The notes under the pieces: model-generated | What the model saw: only the letters and a program-made list of their open reading frames with translations | The model's database searches: none | What the model was told of the DNA's origin: nothing | In this document: one piece after another, positions 1 to 9,795 of the stretch | Position numbering within the stretch: position 1 is the stretch's first letter | Layout of the letters: the number at the start of each line of letters is the position of its first letter | Position numbers and translations under genes: made by a program | NCBI RefSeq assembly: GCF_001660815.1 | Contig: NZ_LYMI01000006.1 | Location: 1 to 64,000, forward strand | Length of the DNA: 64,000 nucleotides | Origin: Xanthomonas nasturtii | GTDB taxonomy: Bacteria > Pseudomonadota > Gammaproteobacteria > Xanthomonadales > Xanthomonadaceae | Direction: 5' to 3'

Positions 1-1
1 C

Positions 2-127
2 AAAGACCTCGATAAGAAGCTCATGCGCTACATCCGCCAGTACAACAAAAACCCAAAACCGCTGAAATGGACCTTCGCTGATCCAACTCGACGCATCACA
101 TCCGATTCCTCGGATTCAGTGCACTAG
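2..127 (+). CDS. IS630-like transposase, C-terminal end (partial)
   Basis: This is the last 41 codons of an open frame entering from the left edge and ending at a TAG. The reading ends with KLMRYIRQYNKNPKPLKWTF, then a short polar tail. The pattern of a basic helix, 'RYIRxYN', then 'KPxKWTF' is typical of the C-terminus of IS630/Tc1-mariner-type DDE transposases; the catalytic residues would lie upstream, outside the window. I could not see a convincing terminal inverted repeat in the following 130 bp, so the element's right end is not placed. It is the only mobile-element sequence in the window. Family assignment is from motif memory and moderately sure. Confidence 0.6.
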   Translation, partial: KDLDKKLMRYIRQYNKNPKPLKWTFADPTRRITSDSSDSVH

Positions 128-259
128 GTCAGGTCGCGGCTGTTGTGGTGATGCTGGTTCGATAGATCGATGCTTCAACACGCGGGCGCCTCGGGGTGCC
201 CGACAACAGGACGTTTGCGGCCGGGCATGCATGCACGGCCGAGCTTGGAGGGAGTACCG

Positions 260-844
260 ATGACCATGTTGTCCATCACCCATCGTGCCGGTCTGGCCCT
301 GCTTTTCGGGCTGTTGATCGGTGCCGTACCGCTGGCTGCTGCCGAGCTGGAAGAAGAGATCATCAACCCCAGCGAGGTCATCTTTCGCGATGGGCAGCCT
401 TACTACGACGACGGTAGCGACTACGTGCGCCTGCGCACGCGTCGGGTGGATGGCGAACTGGTGTATTTCCGCACGGTGCGCTTTGATCAGGAGCAAGGCT
501 ATGTGGATGCACAGGGCCAGAGCATTGCCAGGTTGCAGGCGCGACCGAGCGAGCGTGACCGCAGCGTTGGGTTTGCGCGCGACCGCCATGAAGGTGGCCG
601 CTACGCCGGCTATTCGGGCGATGGCGGCTACGTAGGTTTCGGTGGCCCGTTCCGTCTGGGCGCCTCCCGCAACCGCCCGTATGGCCAGATGTACTACGGC
701 AATGGTCTTTACGGCCCGGATCCTTACAGCAGCCCACATAACCGCGACGCGCGCCAGCGTTATATCGGCCCGGGCTACACCGGCTCCTGCGATCTGAGCG
801 GTTGCCGCGAGATCCATCATTTCGGGTTGTACGATCTGCGCTAG
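260..844 (+). CDS. Secreted hypothetical protein, Gly/Tyr-rich C-terminus
   Basis: A 194-residue protein of unknown function. ATG 260 is chosen because GGAGGGAG lies about 7 bases upstream and it places a clean signal peptide at the N-terminus: a short polar start, then a hydrophobic core LALLFGLLIGAVPL and an Ala-rich cleavage region before AELEEEI. An upstream in-frame start at 170 would add a non-signal extension. The mature part has an acidic segment, a stretch rich in Arg and Asp, then a Gly/Tyr/Pro-rich tail (residues about 115-165). Two Cys near the C-terminus (CDLSGC) could form a disulfide. It is likely periplasmic or cell-surface. It sits alone between the transposase remnant and another exported protein. 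I do not recognise a named domain. Confidence 0.7.
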   Translation: MTMLSITHRAGLALLFGLLIGAVPLAAAELEEEIINPSEVIFRDGQPYYDDGSDYVRLRTRRVDGELVYFRTVRFDQEQGYVDAQGQSIARLQARPSERDRSVGFARDRHEGGRYAGYSGDGGYVGFGGPFRLGASRNRPYGQMYYGNGLYGPDPYSSPHNRDARQRYIGPGYTGSCDLSGCREIHHFGLYDLR

Positions 845-961
845 GCGCCACTGAAACGGGCGCGCTCATCGACTGGGTGCGTCCGTGCCGCTGCGCGCAC
901 ACCATCGGCCTTCGTTGGATTGTCCCCTGACAGCATCGCAAGCATGCGGCATCATCGGCGC

Positions 962-1579
962 ATGCCCACGTCCAGCTCATCCATGTTGCGATCCCTGCCA
1001 CTGCTGGCGGCATTGCTGCTGCCGGCGTTGGCGGCCGCGCAGACCGCACCGGCACCTGCAACCGCAACTATAGCTATAGCTACAGCTACAGCAGAAGACC
1101 CGGCACCAGCGGTGACCCCAGGCACCGGCGATGCCTGGGTGGACCAGCATCTGGCCGATATGGGCAGCTATGCGCAGCGCTACCCGGCCAGCTTCATCGA
1201 CGAGGTGGCGCGCTATACCGGCACGCCGCGTGCGTATGTGCAGGCGCTGCTGCAGGTGCATGGCTGGCATGCGGGGGACATCTATTTCGCGTGTTTCTGG
1301 GCGCAGACCGTGCAGCTGTCGTGCCGCGACAGCGTGCGCGCCTATAGCCGCGACCATCGCGATGGCTGGGAGGGTGTGGTCACGCGGCTGTCGGTGGCGC
1401 CGGACAACGTGCACATGCGCGCGCTGCGGCACGCCATCGTCGCCAGCTACGACCGCTGGGAGCGCCCGATTACCCTGGACGCGCTGCTGCGTCGTCAGCT
1501 TGGCGATCATGCGCAGCGCCTGGAAGCTGCGCGCCAGGCCAGCGAAGCGGCAGAAGCGGCGGCGCAGGCCGGGCTCTGA
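962..1579 (+). CDS. Exported hypothetical protein
   Basis: About 205 residues with an N-terminal signal sequence (core LRSLPLLAALLLPALAAA, cleavage expected near Ala-Gln). The start is uncertain: ATG 962 and ATG 983 both keep the signal peptide and neither has a strong Shine-Dalgarno; a start at 920 would add unrelated sequence. After the signal comes a low-complexity Ala/Thr/Pro linker that includes a hexanucleotide repeat (1068-1091), then a compact domain with several conserved-looking Cys and aromatic residues (a YFACFWAQ stretch and a CRDSVRAY stretch), and an Ala/Glu-rich helical C-terminus. No family recognised. It is likely periplasmic, transcribed in the same direction as its neighbours but separated from both. 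Confidence 0.65.
   Translation: MPTSSSSMLRSLPLLAALLLPALAAAQTAPAPATATIAIATATAEDPAPAVTPGTGDAWVDQHLADMGSYAQRYPASFIDEVARYTGTPRAYVQALLQVHGWHAGDIYFACFWAQTVQLSCRDSVRAYSRDHRDGWEGVVTRLSVAPDNVHMRALRHAIVASYDRWERPITLDALLRRQLGDHAQRLEAARQASEAAEAAAQAGL
1068..1091 (+). repeat. In-frame hexanucleotide repeat (CTATAG x2, CTACAG x2)
   Basis: Four tandem 6-bp units inside the linker of the exported protein at 962-1579, encoding an Ile/Ala/Thr/Ala repeat. Because the unit is a multiple of three, copy-number change would lengthen or shorten the linker without shifting the frame. Confidence 0.7.
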
Positions 1580-1742
1580 CGCAGGCGTCGTGGAGTAGCG
1601 CTTGGCGCAGTCCAGCGGTGTGCGGCTGTCTGCGCGCCAACGCGTGGCCCGCGATGCTGCCGTGCAGCTGGCCGGCGCAGGGCGCGGTCGGCGAGAATGC
1701 GCCAACGCTGGCGTTCGGCCGGCTCTTGGCCAAGACCAGCCC

Positions 1743-3110
1743 ATGCGCGATACCGCCTTTGTTTCTCCCGATCAGATCCGCAGCCTGTTTGCCCAGGCGA
1801 TGTCGGACATGTATCGCGCCGAGGTGCCGTTGTATGGCGATCTGATGGCGCTGGTGGCGCAGGTCAACGCCGACACCCTGAACGCCGATCCTGCGCTGGC
1901 CGCGCGCCTGCAACGCAACGACGAACGCGCGCGGCTGGATCTGGAGCGGCATGGCGCCATCCGCGTCGGCACGGCCGCCGAGCTGGCCACCTTGCGCCGG
2001 CTGTTTGCGGTGATGGGCATGCAGCCGGTGGGCTATTACGACCTGTCGGTGGCCGGCGTGCCGGTGCACTCCACCGCGTTCCGCCCGATCGACGAAGCGT
2101 CGCTGTCGGCCAACCCGTTTCGCGTGTTCACCTCGCTGCTGCGGCTGGAGTTGATCGAAGACGCCACCCTGCGCGCACAGGCCGAGCAAATTTTGCAGCA
2201 GCGGCAGATCTTCACTGCTGGCGCGCTGGAGTTGATCGAGCAGCACGAACGTCATGGCGGGCTTGAGGCGGGCCAGGCACAGCAGTTCGTGGCCGAAGCG
2301 CTGGAGACCTTCCGCTGGCATGGCGATGCCACCGTGTCGCTGCCTACCTATCGTGCGCTGAGCGAGGCGCATAAGTTGATCGCCGATGTGGTGAGCTTCC
2401 ATGGCCCGCACATCAACCACCTCACGCCACGCACGCTGGATATCGATGCGGCGCAAGCGCAGATGCAGCGCGCCGGCATCGATGCGAAAGCGGTGATCGA
2501 AGGGCCGCCGCGCCGGCGCGTGCCGATCCTGTTGCGGCAGACCAGTTTCAAGGCACTGGAAGAGCCGGTGCGTTTTGTCGGCGACAGCGGGCAGGCCGAG
2601 CACGGCACGCACACCGCGCGCTTCGGCGAGATCGAACAACGCGGGCTTGCCCTCACCCCGAAGGGCCGTGCGCTCTACGACGCGTTGCTGGCGCAGGCCC
2701 GCGACAGCGACGGTGCCGGCAGCACCGGTGCCGATTACGCCACGCGGCTGCAGACCGCATTCGTCGCGTTCCCGGATGACGAAGCGCTGCTGCGTCAGGA
2801 AGGCCTGGGCTATTTCCGTTATGCATTCACCGACGCCGGCCGCGCCGACCCGGCGCAGGTGGCCGCCATGCCGGCAGAAACCGCGATTGCGCTCGGGCTG
2901 GTCAGTGCCGACCCGATCATCTACGAAGACTTTTTGCCGGTGAGCGCGGCCGGCATCTTCCAATCCAACCTGGGTGGGGCCGAGCAGCGCGCCTATGCCG
3001 CGCATTCGAGCAAGCGCAGCTTCGAACAGGCCCTGGGCGCCCAGGTGCACGACGAGTTCGCGTTATACGCGCAGCTGGAGCGCGCCTCGCTGCAGGCCTT
3101 GTTGGCCTGA
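1743..3110 (+). CDS. hglS: 2-oxoadipate dioxygenase/decarboxylase (HglS/YdcJ family)
   Basis: A 455-residue member of the former DUF1338 family, close to the usual 450-465 residues. Family members are Fe(II)-dependent, convert 2-oxoadipate to D-2-hydroxyglutarate, and belong to the D-lysine catabolic route; they are distantly related to vicinal-oxygen-chelate enzymes. From ATG 1743, a His at residue 70 (in LERHGAIR), a His at 226 (in PHINHLTPR) and a Glu at about 296 (in RFGEIEQRG) fit the three metal ligands I recall for the Pseudomonas enzyme. The frame is open back to 1602, but that extension is Arg-rich and unlike the family, so ATG 1743 is preferred even though its ribosome site is weak. 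No lysine-catabolism genes are nearby, so the physiological substrate here is inferred from the family. Confidence 0.85.
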   Translation: MRDTAFVSPDQIRSLFAQAMSDMYRAEVPLYGDLMALVAQVNADTLNADPALAARLQRNDERARLDLERHGAIRVGTAAELATLRRLFAVMGMQPVGYYDLSVAGVPVHSTAFRPIDEASLSANPFRVFTSLLRLELIEDATLRAQAEQILQQRQIFTAGALELIEQHERHGGLEAGQAQQFVAEALETFRWHGDATVSLPTYRALSEAHKLIADVVSFHGPHINHLTPRTLDIDAAQAQMQRAGIDAKAVIEGPPRRRVPILLRQTSFKALEEPVRFVGDSGQAEHGTHTARFGEIEQRGLALTPKGRALYDALLAQARDSDGAGSTGADYATRLQTAFVAFPDDEALLRQEGLGYFRYAFTDAGRADPAQVAAMPAETAIALGLVSADPIIYEDFLPVSAAGIFQSNLGGAEQRAYAAHSSKRSFEQALGAQVHDEFALYAQLERASLQALLA

Positions 3111-3161
3111 ACCCGCGTACGTCGTCGCGTGGCGCGGCGGCGGCTGGTGTACTGCGTCGCT

Positions 3162-6100
3162 TCAGCGCGCCGATGACGCGGCCGGGCGCCGTGCCGCCGC
3201 GCGCTCTGCCCGGCGTGCACGCGCACGTGCGCGACGTGCCTTCCAGCGCTCGCTCAGGCACGAAAAGATCACATACAGCGCCGGGGTGCTGAGCAAGGTG
3301 AGGCTCTGCGAGAAGATCAGCCCGCCGATCATCGCGATGCCCAGCGGGCGACGCAGCTCAGAGCCTTCGCCCAGGCCCACTGCCAGCGGCACGGCGGCCA
3401 GGATCGCCACCATCGTGGTCATCATGATCGGGCGGAAGCGCACGATCGAGGCTTCGCGTGCGGCCGCGCGTGCATCCATGCCATGCACGCGCTGCGCCAC
3501 CAGCGCGAAGTCGATCATCATGATGGCGTTCTTCTTGACGATGCCGATCAGCAGCACCAACGCAATCATCGAGATCACCGACAGTTCGGTGTTGGTGAGG
3601 AACAACGCCAGCAACGCACCCACGCCTGCCGCGGGCAACGTGGACAGGATGGTCACCGGATGGATCAGGCTCTCGTAGAGCATGCCCAGCACGATGTAGA
3701 CGGTAAGCACGGCGGCCAGCAGCAACACGCCCATCGAATTGGGGCTGAGCTGCACATTGAAGCTGTCGTCGCCGCCGAGGCGGATGCCGTCGGGCATGCG
3801 CAGGCCGTCCACGGTGGACTTGATGATCAGATCCGCCTCGCCGGTGCTGACACCCGGTGCCAGGTTGTAGCTCAGATCCATCGTGGTGTACTGGTTTTCA
3901 TGGATGATCTGCGGCGGTGCCAGGCCCGGCACCTGCGTGGCGACGGAAGTGATCGGCACCATCTGCCCGGCACGGTTGGGCAGTAAGATCTGATCCAGCG
4001 CCTTGGGGGTGGCGGTCTGCGAAGGCAGCGCATTGACCACCACGCTGTACTGGTTGAGATCCGAATAGATGGTGGAAATCGAGCGCTGGCCGAACGCGCC
4101 GTACAGCGCGCCATCGATCGCACCGACCGTAATCCCCATGCGCGCGGCCTTGGCGCGGTCGATTACGATGTTCTGGCGTAGGCCGGCAGTATCCACGTCG
4201 GTGCCGACATCGCGCAGGCGTGGGTTCTTCTTCAACGCCGCCTGCAGCTTGGGCAGCCATTCCTGCAGCTGTGCAAGATCGTTGCCCTGCAGCGACACCC
4301 GGTATTGCGCGCCCTGGCTGGTGCCGCCGCCGCCATCGCTGGGCAGGTCCTGGATGGCCCGCAGGCGCAAGTCCAGGTCCGGGTAGCGGTCGGCCTTGGC
4401 GCTCAGCCGTGCGACCACTTGTGCGGTGGTGTCGCGGCGGCCCTCGCTGCGTTTTTTCAGCTCGATATTGAACGACGCGCTGGAGCCCTGGCGGCCGGAA
4501 CCCAGCCGCGCGCCGACGGTTTTCACCGCCGGGTCGGCCATCAGCATGTCGGCGATGCGGCGCTGGCGGCTGACCATGTCGGCGAACGACACCGTGGCGC
4601 TGGAATTGGCGCGGCCCCAGATCAGGCCAGTGTCCTGTGCGGGGAACGAGCCCTTCTTGACCGCGCCGCCGAGAAAAATGGTGGCGGCAATCAACAGCAA
4701 GGGCGTCAGCGACAGCAGCAGCGCGTGGCGCAACGAAAAGTCCAGCGCCACGGTGTAAACGGCGAGCATGCGCTCATGCATGCGGTCCAGCCAGGCACCG
4801 AAACGGCCGGGTTTTTCCGGCGCGGTATGCGCCGACAGGAAGCGGCTGCACAATGCCGGCGTCAAGGTCAGCGACACCAGCATCGACACCACGATCGCCG
4901 CCACCAGGGTCACGGTGAATTCGCGGAAGAACGCGCCGATCATGCCGCTGGCGAACAGCATCGGGATGAAGACCGCCACCAGTGAGGCGGTGATCGAGAC
5001 GATGGTGAAACCGATCTCGCGCGCGCCTGTCAGTGCGGCCTCCAGGCGCGGCATGCCTTCGTCCAGATGGCGCATGACGTTTTCGATCACCACGATCGCA
5101 TCGTCCACTACGAACCCGATCGCGATCACCAGCGCCAGCAGGCTGAGGTTGTTCAAGGTGAAGCCCAGCATGTACATCACCAGCGCCGAGCCGGCCAGCG
5201 ACAGCGGCACGGTGACTGCGGCGATCAGCGTGGGCGCCAGCCGGCGCAGGAACAGCGCCATGGTCAGGATCACCATCACCAGGCTGATCATCAGCGTGGC
5301 CTGCACCTCGTGCAGCGAGGCGCGAATGGTGGGCGTGCGGTCGAAGTAAGGCGTGAGCGTGGTGCCGGGCTGCAGGTAGTTGCGCAACTCGGGAATCTGC
5401 GCCTTCACCTGGTCCACGGTTTCGACGACGTTGGCGCCGGCACGGGTGAAGGCGTACATCACCACCGCCGGCTTTCCGTCGAACCAGGCGGCTTGATAGG
5501 CGTCCTGCTGGCCGTCGTAGACGGTGGCCACATCGCCCAGCCGCACGATGCGCCCGTTGGATTGGGTGGAGATCGCCAGCTGCGCGAAATCGGCGGCCTT
5601 GGCCACCGAATCGTTGGCGATGATGGCCATGGTGGTGTTGCCGTCGGACAGGAACCCGGTTGGCGAGGTGACGTTGGCGGCGCGCACCGCGTTGCGTAGA
5701 TCGTCCGGGGTCAGGCCCAATGCGTTGAGCGCGCGCAGATCCACGTCCACGCGGACCGCCGGTGTGGACGCGCCGGCAATATCCACCGAGCTGATGCCGG
5801 TGATCTGGCGCAAGCGCTGCGCGAGCAGCGAGTCGGCCACGTTGTAGAGCTCATCGGCCGATTGGGTGTCCGAAGTCAGCGCGATGGCGATGACCGGGTC
5901 GTCGTTCGGATTGGCCTTGGAATAGATCGGCGTGCCGAGCCCGGATGGCAGGTCCGACTGCGATGCGTTGATCGCGGTCTGGATGTCCTGCGCCGCCGAA
6001 TCGATGTTGCGACTGCTCTGGAACACCAGCACCACCAGGCTGCTGCTTTCCGAACTGGACGAGCGCATGCGATCAATGCCCGGCAACTGACCCAGATGGC

Positions 6101-6305
6101 GTTCCAGCGGCGCGGTGACGGTGGAGGCCATGGTGCTGGCATCGGCGCCGGACTGCGTGGCATGCACGAAGATCACCGGAATCTGGATGTTCGGCAATGC
6201 CGCCACGCCCAGCCGCAGGTAGCACATCAATCCGATCACGAACAAACCGATCGCCAGCAACGAGGTGCCGATCGGGCGCTTGATGAAGGGCGCGGAGATG
6301 TTCAT
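3162..6305 (-). CDS. mdtC: RND multidrug efflux permease, MdtC-type
   Basis: An inner-membrane proton/drug antiporter subunit of 1047 residues, the normal length for the RND family. ATG 6305 gives the standard N-terminus ISAPFIKRPIGTSLL, a short cytoplasmic segment before TM1; the open frame upstream (to 6368) reads through a repeat and is not used. In TM4 the proton-relay pair is present in GFVVDDAIVVIEN, and the TM10 motif GIVKKNAIMMIDFA carries the conserved Lys. It is the last gene of a three-gene minus-strand operon (adaptor, MdtB, MdtC), in which the two permeases are expected to form a mixed trimer as in E. coli MdtBC. The outer-membrane partner is not encoded here, so a TolC-like protein elsewhere is inferred. 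The C-terminus is strongly basic (Arg/Ala-rich). Confidence 0.93.
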   Translation of the reverse strand: MNISAPFIKRPIGTSLLAIGLFVIGLMCYLRLGVAALPNIQIPVIFVHATQSGADASTMASTVTAPLERHLGQLPGIDRMRSSSSESSSLVVLVFQSSRNIDSAAQDIQTAINASQSDLPSGLGTPIYSKANPNDDPVIAIALTSDTQSADELYNVADSLLAQRLRQITGISSVDIAGASTPAVRVDVDLRALNALGLTPDDLRNAVRAANVTSPTGFLSDGNTTMAIIANDSVAKAADFAQLAISTQSNGRIVRLGDVATVYDGQQDAYQAAWFDGKPAVVMYAFTRAGANVVETVDQVKAQIPELRNYLQPGTTLTPYFDRTPTIRASLHEVQATLMISLVMVILTMALFLRRLAPTLIAAVTVPLSLAGSALVMYMLGFTLNNLSLLALVIAIGFVVDDAIVVIENVMRHLDEGMPRLEAALTGAREIGFTIVSITASLVAVFIPMLFASGMIGAFFREFTVTLVAAIVVSMLVSLTLTPALCSRFLSAHTAPEKPGRFGAWLDRMHERMLAVYTVALDFSLRHALLLSLTPLLLIAATIFLGGAVKKGSFPAQDTGLIWGRANSSATVSFADMVSRQRRIADMLMADPAVKTVGARLGSGRQGSSASFNIELKKRSEGRRDTTAQVVARLSAKADRYPDLDLRLRAIQDLPSDGGGGTSQGAQYRVSLQGNDLAQLQEWLPKLQAALKKNPRLRDVGTDVDTAGLRQNIVIDRAKAARMGITVGAIDGALYGAFGQRSISTIYSDLNQYSVVVNALPSQTATPKALDQILLPNRAGQMVPITSVATQVPGLAPPQIIHENQYTTMDLSYNLAPGVSTGEADLIIKSTVDGLRMPDGIRLGGDDSFNVQLSPNSMGVLLLAAVLTVYIVLGMLYESLIHPVTILSTLPAAGVGALLALFLTNTELSVISMIALVLLIGIVKKNAIMMIDFALVAQRVHGMDARAAAREASIVRFRPIMMTTMVAILAAVPLAVGLGEGSELRRPLGIAMIGGLIFSQSLTLLSTPALYVIFSCLSERWKARRARARARRAERAAARRPAASSAR

Positions 6306-6324
6306 CGGGAAAATTCCGGCACCT

Positions 6325-6350
6325 GGGACCCGGGACCCGGGACCCGGGAA
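6325..6350. repeat. Heptanucleotide tandem repeat GGGACCC x3.7
   Basis: Three perfect 7-bp copies and a partial fourth, lying in the 163-bp gap between mdtB and mdtC. It resembles the other GGGA-type heptamer arrays in the window. Confidence 0.85.
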
Positions 6351-6468
6351 AGCAGGAGCAAATGCCAAGGCAATCGGAGCGCGAACCGCATGTCCAGGCT
6401 GATCGCTGTGCCGCAGGCGTTGCCTGCGCTCCTGGCGTCACCCCGGGTCCGGGGACCGGCGCACAGGT

Positions 6469-9400
6469 TCATACACGCCCCTCCACATGCCGATGCGCCG
6501 CAGCCGCACGTCGCGCGCGCCAGGCGCGTAGCCGCTCGCCGGCGCGTTCCATGTACAGATAGATCACCGGGGTGGTGTACAGCGTCACCAGCTGCGAGAG
6601 CAGCAGGCCACCGACAATCGCGATGCCCAGCGGGCGGCGCAGTTCCGAGCCGATGCCGGTGCCCAGCGCCAGCGGCAACGCGCCCAGCATTGCGGCGGCG
6701 GTGGTCATCATGATCGGGCGGAAACGCAGCAGGCAGGCGCGCCGGATCGCCTCGTGCGCGTTGGCGCCTTCGCGGCGGGCGTCGATGGCGAAGTCGATCA
6801 TCATGATCGCGTTCTTCTTGACGATGCCGATCAGCAGCACGATGCCGACGATGCCGTCCACCGACAGGCTCAGCCCGCACATCATCAACGCCAGCAACGC
6901 ACCGACACCGGCCGGCGGCAGCGTGGAAATGATGGTCAGCGGGTGGATGTAGCTTTCGTACAGTACGCCCAGCACGATGTAGATCACCACGATCGAGGCC
7001 AGCAGCAGCCACACGATATCGGTCTGGCTGCCGGTGAATTCGGCGGCCTTGCCGACGAACTGCGCATGCACCTGGGTCGGGATCTTCATGTCTTCGCGCG
7101 CTTTTTCGATCGCCGCCACCGCCTGCGACAACGAGTGCCCCGGCGCCAGGTTGAACGAGATGGTCACCGCCGGCAGCTGCTGCTGGTGGCTTACCACCAA
7201 CGGTGTGTTGGTGACCTTGGCTTGCGCCAGCGCGGCCAACGGAATGATGTTGCCGGCGCCGACCACGATGCCGGTGTTCTGCGCGCCCACGCCGGTGGCA
7301 GTGGACGAGTTGGACGAGGTCACCTGGCCGAAGCTGGTGGCGTTGGTGCCGGTGAGCGCGCCGCTGCCGTTGCTGGCCACTGCCAGCTGATTCATCAACG
7401 CGGTGCTGCTGCGGAATTCCGGCGCCACTTCCAGCACCACCCGGTACTGATTGAGCTCGGTGAAGATGGTGGAGATCTGGCGTTGGCCGAAGGCGTCGTA
7501 CAGCGTGTCGTCGATGGTCTGCATCGGCACGCCGAGCATGCTGGCCTTGTCGCGGTCGATGCTCAGCTCCAGCGCACGTCCCTGGTTGGCCAGGTTGTTG
7601 TCCACATCGGCCAGCTCGGGCAGCTTGCGCATCGCCTCGGTCATGCGCCCGGCCCAGGTGGCCAGCTCGGTGCTGTCCACATCCGACATCGAATACTGGT
7701 ACTCGGTGGCGGCCACGCGGGTGTCCAGGGTGACGTCCTGTACCGGCTTGAGGAACAGCGCCACGCCGGGAATGCCGGCCACCGCCTTTTGCAGGCGCGG
7801 CAGCACCTCATCCAGCCCATCGCGGTCGCCGCGCGTCTTCAGCACGATCGACAGCTGGCCCTGGTTGATGGTGGGGTTCATGGTGCCGGCACCGATGAAG
7901 GCGGCCACGCCGGTCACTGCGGGGTCTTTTTGCAGGGCCGCAGCCACCGCCTGGGTGCGCTGCTCCATCTGCGAAAACGCCACGTTCTGGTCGGCCTGCA
8001 CCACGCCGGTGATCAGGCCGGTGTCCTGTTCGGGCAACAGGCCCTTGGGGATGGCCATGTACAGCACCACCGTCAATGCCACCGCGCCGATCGCCACCGC
8101 CAGGGTCAGCGGCTGATGCGCCAGCACCCAGTCCAGGCTGCGCTCGTAGGTGCCCACGGTGCGCGTCCACAGATTGGTCTTGCCGGCGGCAGTTGCGCGT
8201 TCGTGCGCGTCTTCGCTTTCGGGCAGCGCATCGGGCTTGAGCAGGTAGGCGCACATCATCGGTGTCAGCGTCAGCGACACCAGCATCGAGATCACCACCG
8301 CAATCGACAGCACCCACGCAAACTCATGGAATAGCCGCCCGGTCACGCCCGGCATCAGCAGCAGCGGCAGGAACACCGCCACCAGCGACACGGTCAGCGA
8401 CAACACGGTGAAGCCGATCTGCTTGGCGCCGATCTCCGCCGCTTCCGGCCCGCTCTTGCCCTGTTCGATGTAGCGCACGATGTTTTCGATCATCACGATC
8501 GCATCGTCGACCACGAAACCTGTGGCTACCACCAGCGCCATCAGCGACAGGTTGTCCAGCGACATGCCGGCAAACGCCATCACCCCGAAGGTGCCGGCCA
8601 GCGACAGCGGCACCGCCACCGAGGGAATGATGGTGGCCCACAACCGGCGCAGGAACACGAAGATCACCGCCACCACCAGGAAGATGGTCAGCACCAGGGT
8701 GAACTTCACTTCATGCACTGAGGCGCGGATGGTTTCGGTGCGGTCGGCGAACACTTCCAGATGCACATCGGCCGGCAAGACCGACTGCAGTTGCGGCAGG
8801 ATGCTGCGGATCTGCTCCACCGTCTGCACGATGTTGGCGCCGGGCTGGCGGCGGATTTCCAGCAGCACTGCCGGCTTGCCATCGGCCCAGGCGGCGAGCT
8901 GGTCGTTTTCCACTCCGTCGACCACGTTGGCCACATCGGCCAGCCGCACCGGGCGGCCGTTGGCGAAGCTGATGATGGTCTCGCGGTACTGCGCCGCGTC
9001 GGTGAGCTGGTCGTTGGTGCCGATGCTGTAGGACTGCGTCTTGCCATTGAGCGAACCCTTGGGCGCGCTGACATTGGTCTGGGTCAGCGCGCTGCGCAGC
9101 GACTCCATGGTCAGGCCCATGTTCGACAGCTGCGCCGGGTTGACCTGGATGCGCACCGCCGGGCGCACATTGCCGGCGATCGACACCAGCCCCACGCCCG
9201 GCACCTGCGACAGGCGCTGGGCCAGGATCGCATCGGCGTAGCGGTTGACCTCGCGCAGCGGCAGCGAGTCGGAGGTGAGCTTGAGGGTCAGGATCGCCGC
9301 GTCGGCCGGATTGACCCGGTTGTAGACCGGCTGGTACGGCAGCGACGAGGGCAGGGTGGCCTGACGGATCGCCGCCTGCACATCCTGCGCGGCGATGTCG

Positions 9401-9702
9401 ATGTCGCGGTCCATCGAGAACTGCAGAATGATCGTGGACAGGCCTGCCGACGAATCGGAGGTCATCATCTGCAGCCCGGAGATCTGCCCGAGCCGGCGCT
9501 CCAGCGGTGTGGTCACCAGCGAGGCCATGGTGGTCGCATTGGCGCCGGGGTACTGGGTGGAGACGACCAGGCTGGGGGCGTCGATTTCCGGCAGTGCGGA
9601 GACCGGCAGTTGACGGTAGCCCAGGATGCCCAGCAGCAGGACGCCCGCCATCAACAACGAGGTGGCGATCGGGCGGCGGATGAAAATGGTCGAAAAGCCC
9701 AC
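6469..9702 (-). CDS. mdtB: RND multidrug efflux permease, MdtB-type
   Basis: The second permease of the tripartite pump, 1077 residues. I chose the GTG at 9702 because AAGGA lies 8 bases upstream and the protein then begins VGFSTIFIRRPIATSLL, the standard MdtB start; the longer frame back to 9759 adds an Arg-rich segment. TM4 has GFVVDDAIVMIEN and TM10 has GIVKKNAIMMIDFA, so the proton relay is intact. A Ser/Thr/Gly/Asn-rich segment of about 45 residues, encoded around 7245-7383, occurs in the periplasmic docking region where MdtC is short. It lies between the adaptor gene and mdtC and is probably co-transcribed. Substrates cannot be predicted from sequence. Confidence 0.93.
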   Translation of the reverse strand: MGFSTIFIRRPIATSLLMAGVLLLGILGYRQLPVSALPEIDAPSLVVSTQYPGANATTMASLVTTPLERRLGQISGLQMMTSDSSAGLSTIILQFSMDRDIDIAAQDVQAAIRQATLPSSLPYQPVYNRVNPADAAILTLKLTSDSLPLREVNRYADAILAQRLSQVPGVGLVSIAGNVRPAVRIQVNPAQLSNMGLTMESLRSALTQTNVSAPKGSLNGKTQSYSIGTNDQLTDAAQYRETIISFANGRPVRLADVANVVDGVENDQLAAWADGKPAVLLEIRRQPGANIVQTVEQIRSILPQLQSVLPADVHLEVFADRTETIRASVHEVKFTLVLTIFLVVAVIFVFLRRLWATIIPSVAVPLSLAGTFGVMAFAGMSLDNLSLMALVVATGFVVDDAIVMIENIVRYIEQGKSGPEAAEIGAKQIGFTVLSLTVSLVAVFLPLLLMPGVTGRLFHEFAWVLSIAVVISMLVSLTLTPMMCAYLLKPDALPESEDAHERATAAGKTNLWTRTVGTYERSLDWVLAHQPLTLAVAIGAVALTVVLYMAIPKGLLPEQDTGLITGVVQADQNVAFSQMEQRTQAVAAALQKDPAVTGVAAFIGAGTMNPTINQGQLSIVLKTRGDRDGLDEVLPRLQKAVAGIPGVALFLKPVQDVTLDTRVAATEYQYSMSDVDSTELATWAGRMTEAMRKLPELADVDNNLANQGRALELSIDRDKASMLGVPMQTIDDTLYDAFGQRQISTIFTELNQYRVVLEVAPEFRSSTALMNQLAVASNGSGALTGTNATSFGQVTSSNSSTATGVGAQNTGIVVGAGNIIPLAALAQAKVTNTPLVVSHQQQLPAVTISFNLAPGHSLSQAVAAIEKAREDMKIPTQVHAQFVGKAAEFTGSQTDIVWLLLASIVVIYIVLGVLYESYIHPLTIISTLPPAGVGALLALMMCGLSLSVDGIVGIVLLIGIVKKNAIMMIDFAIDARREGANAHEAIRRACLLRFRPIMMTTAAAMLGALPLALGTGIGSELRRPLGIAIVGGLLLSQLVTLYTTPVIYLYMERAGERLRAWRARRAAAAHRHVEGRV

Positions 9703-9795
9703 GGGGGGAATCCTTGCTGAAGACGTCAAGCGAAGCCGGCGCATGCAGCGCCGGCGCACATCGGCGACGGAAACGCCGTCGCCGATGGTCGAGAG

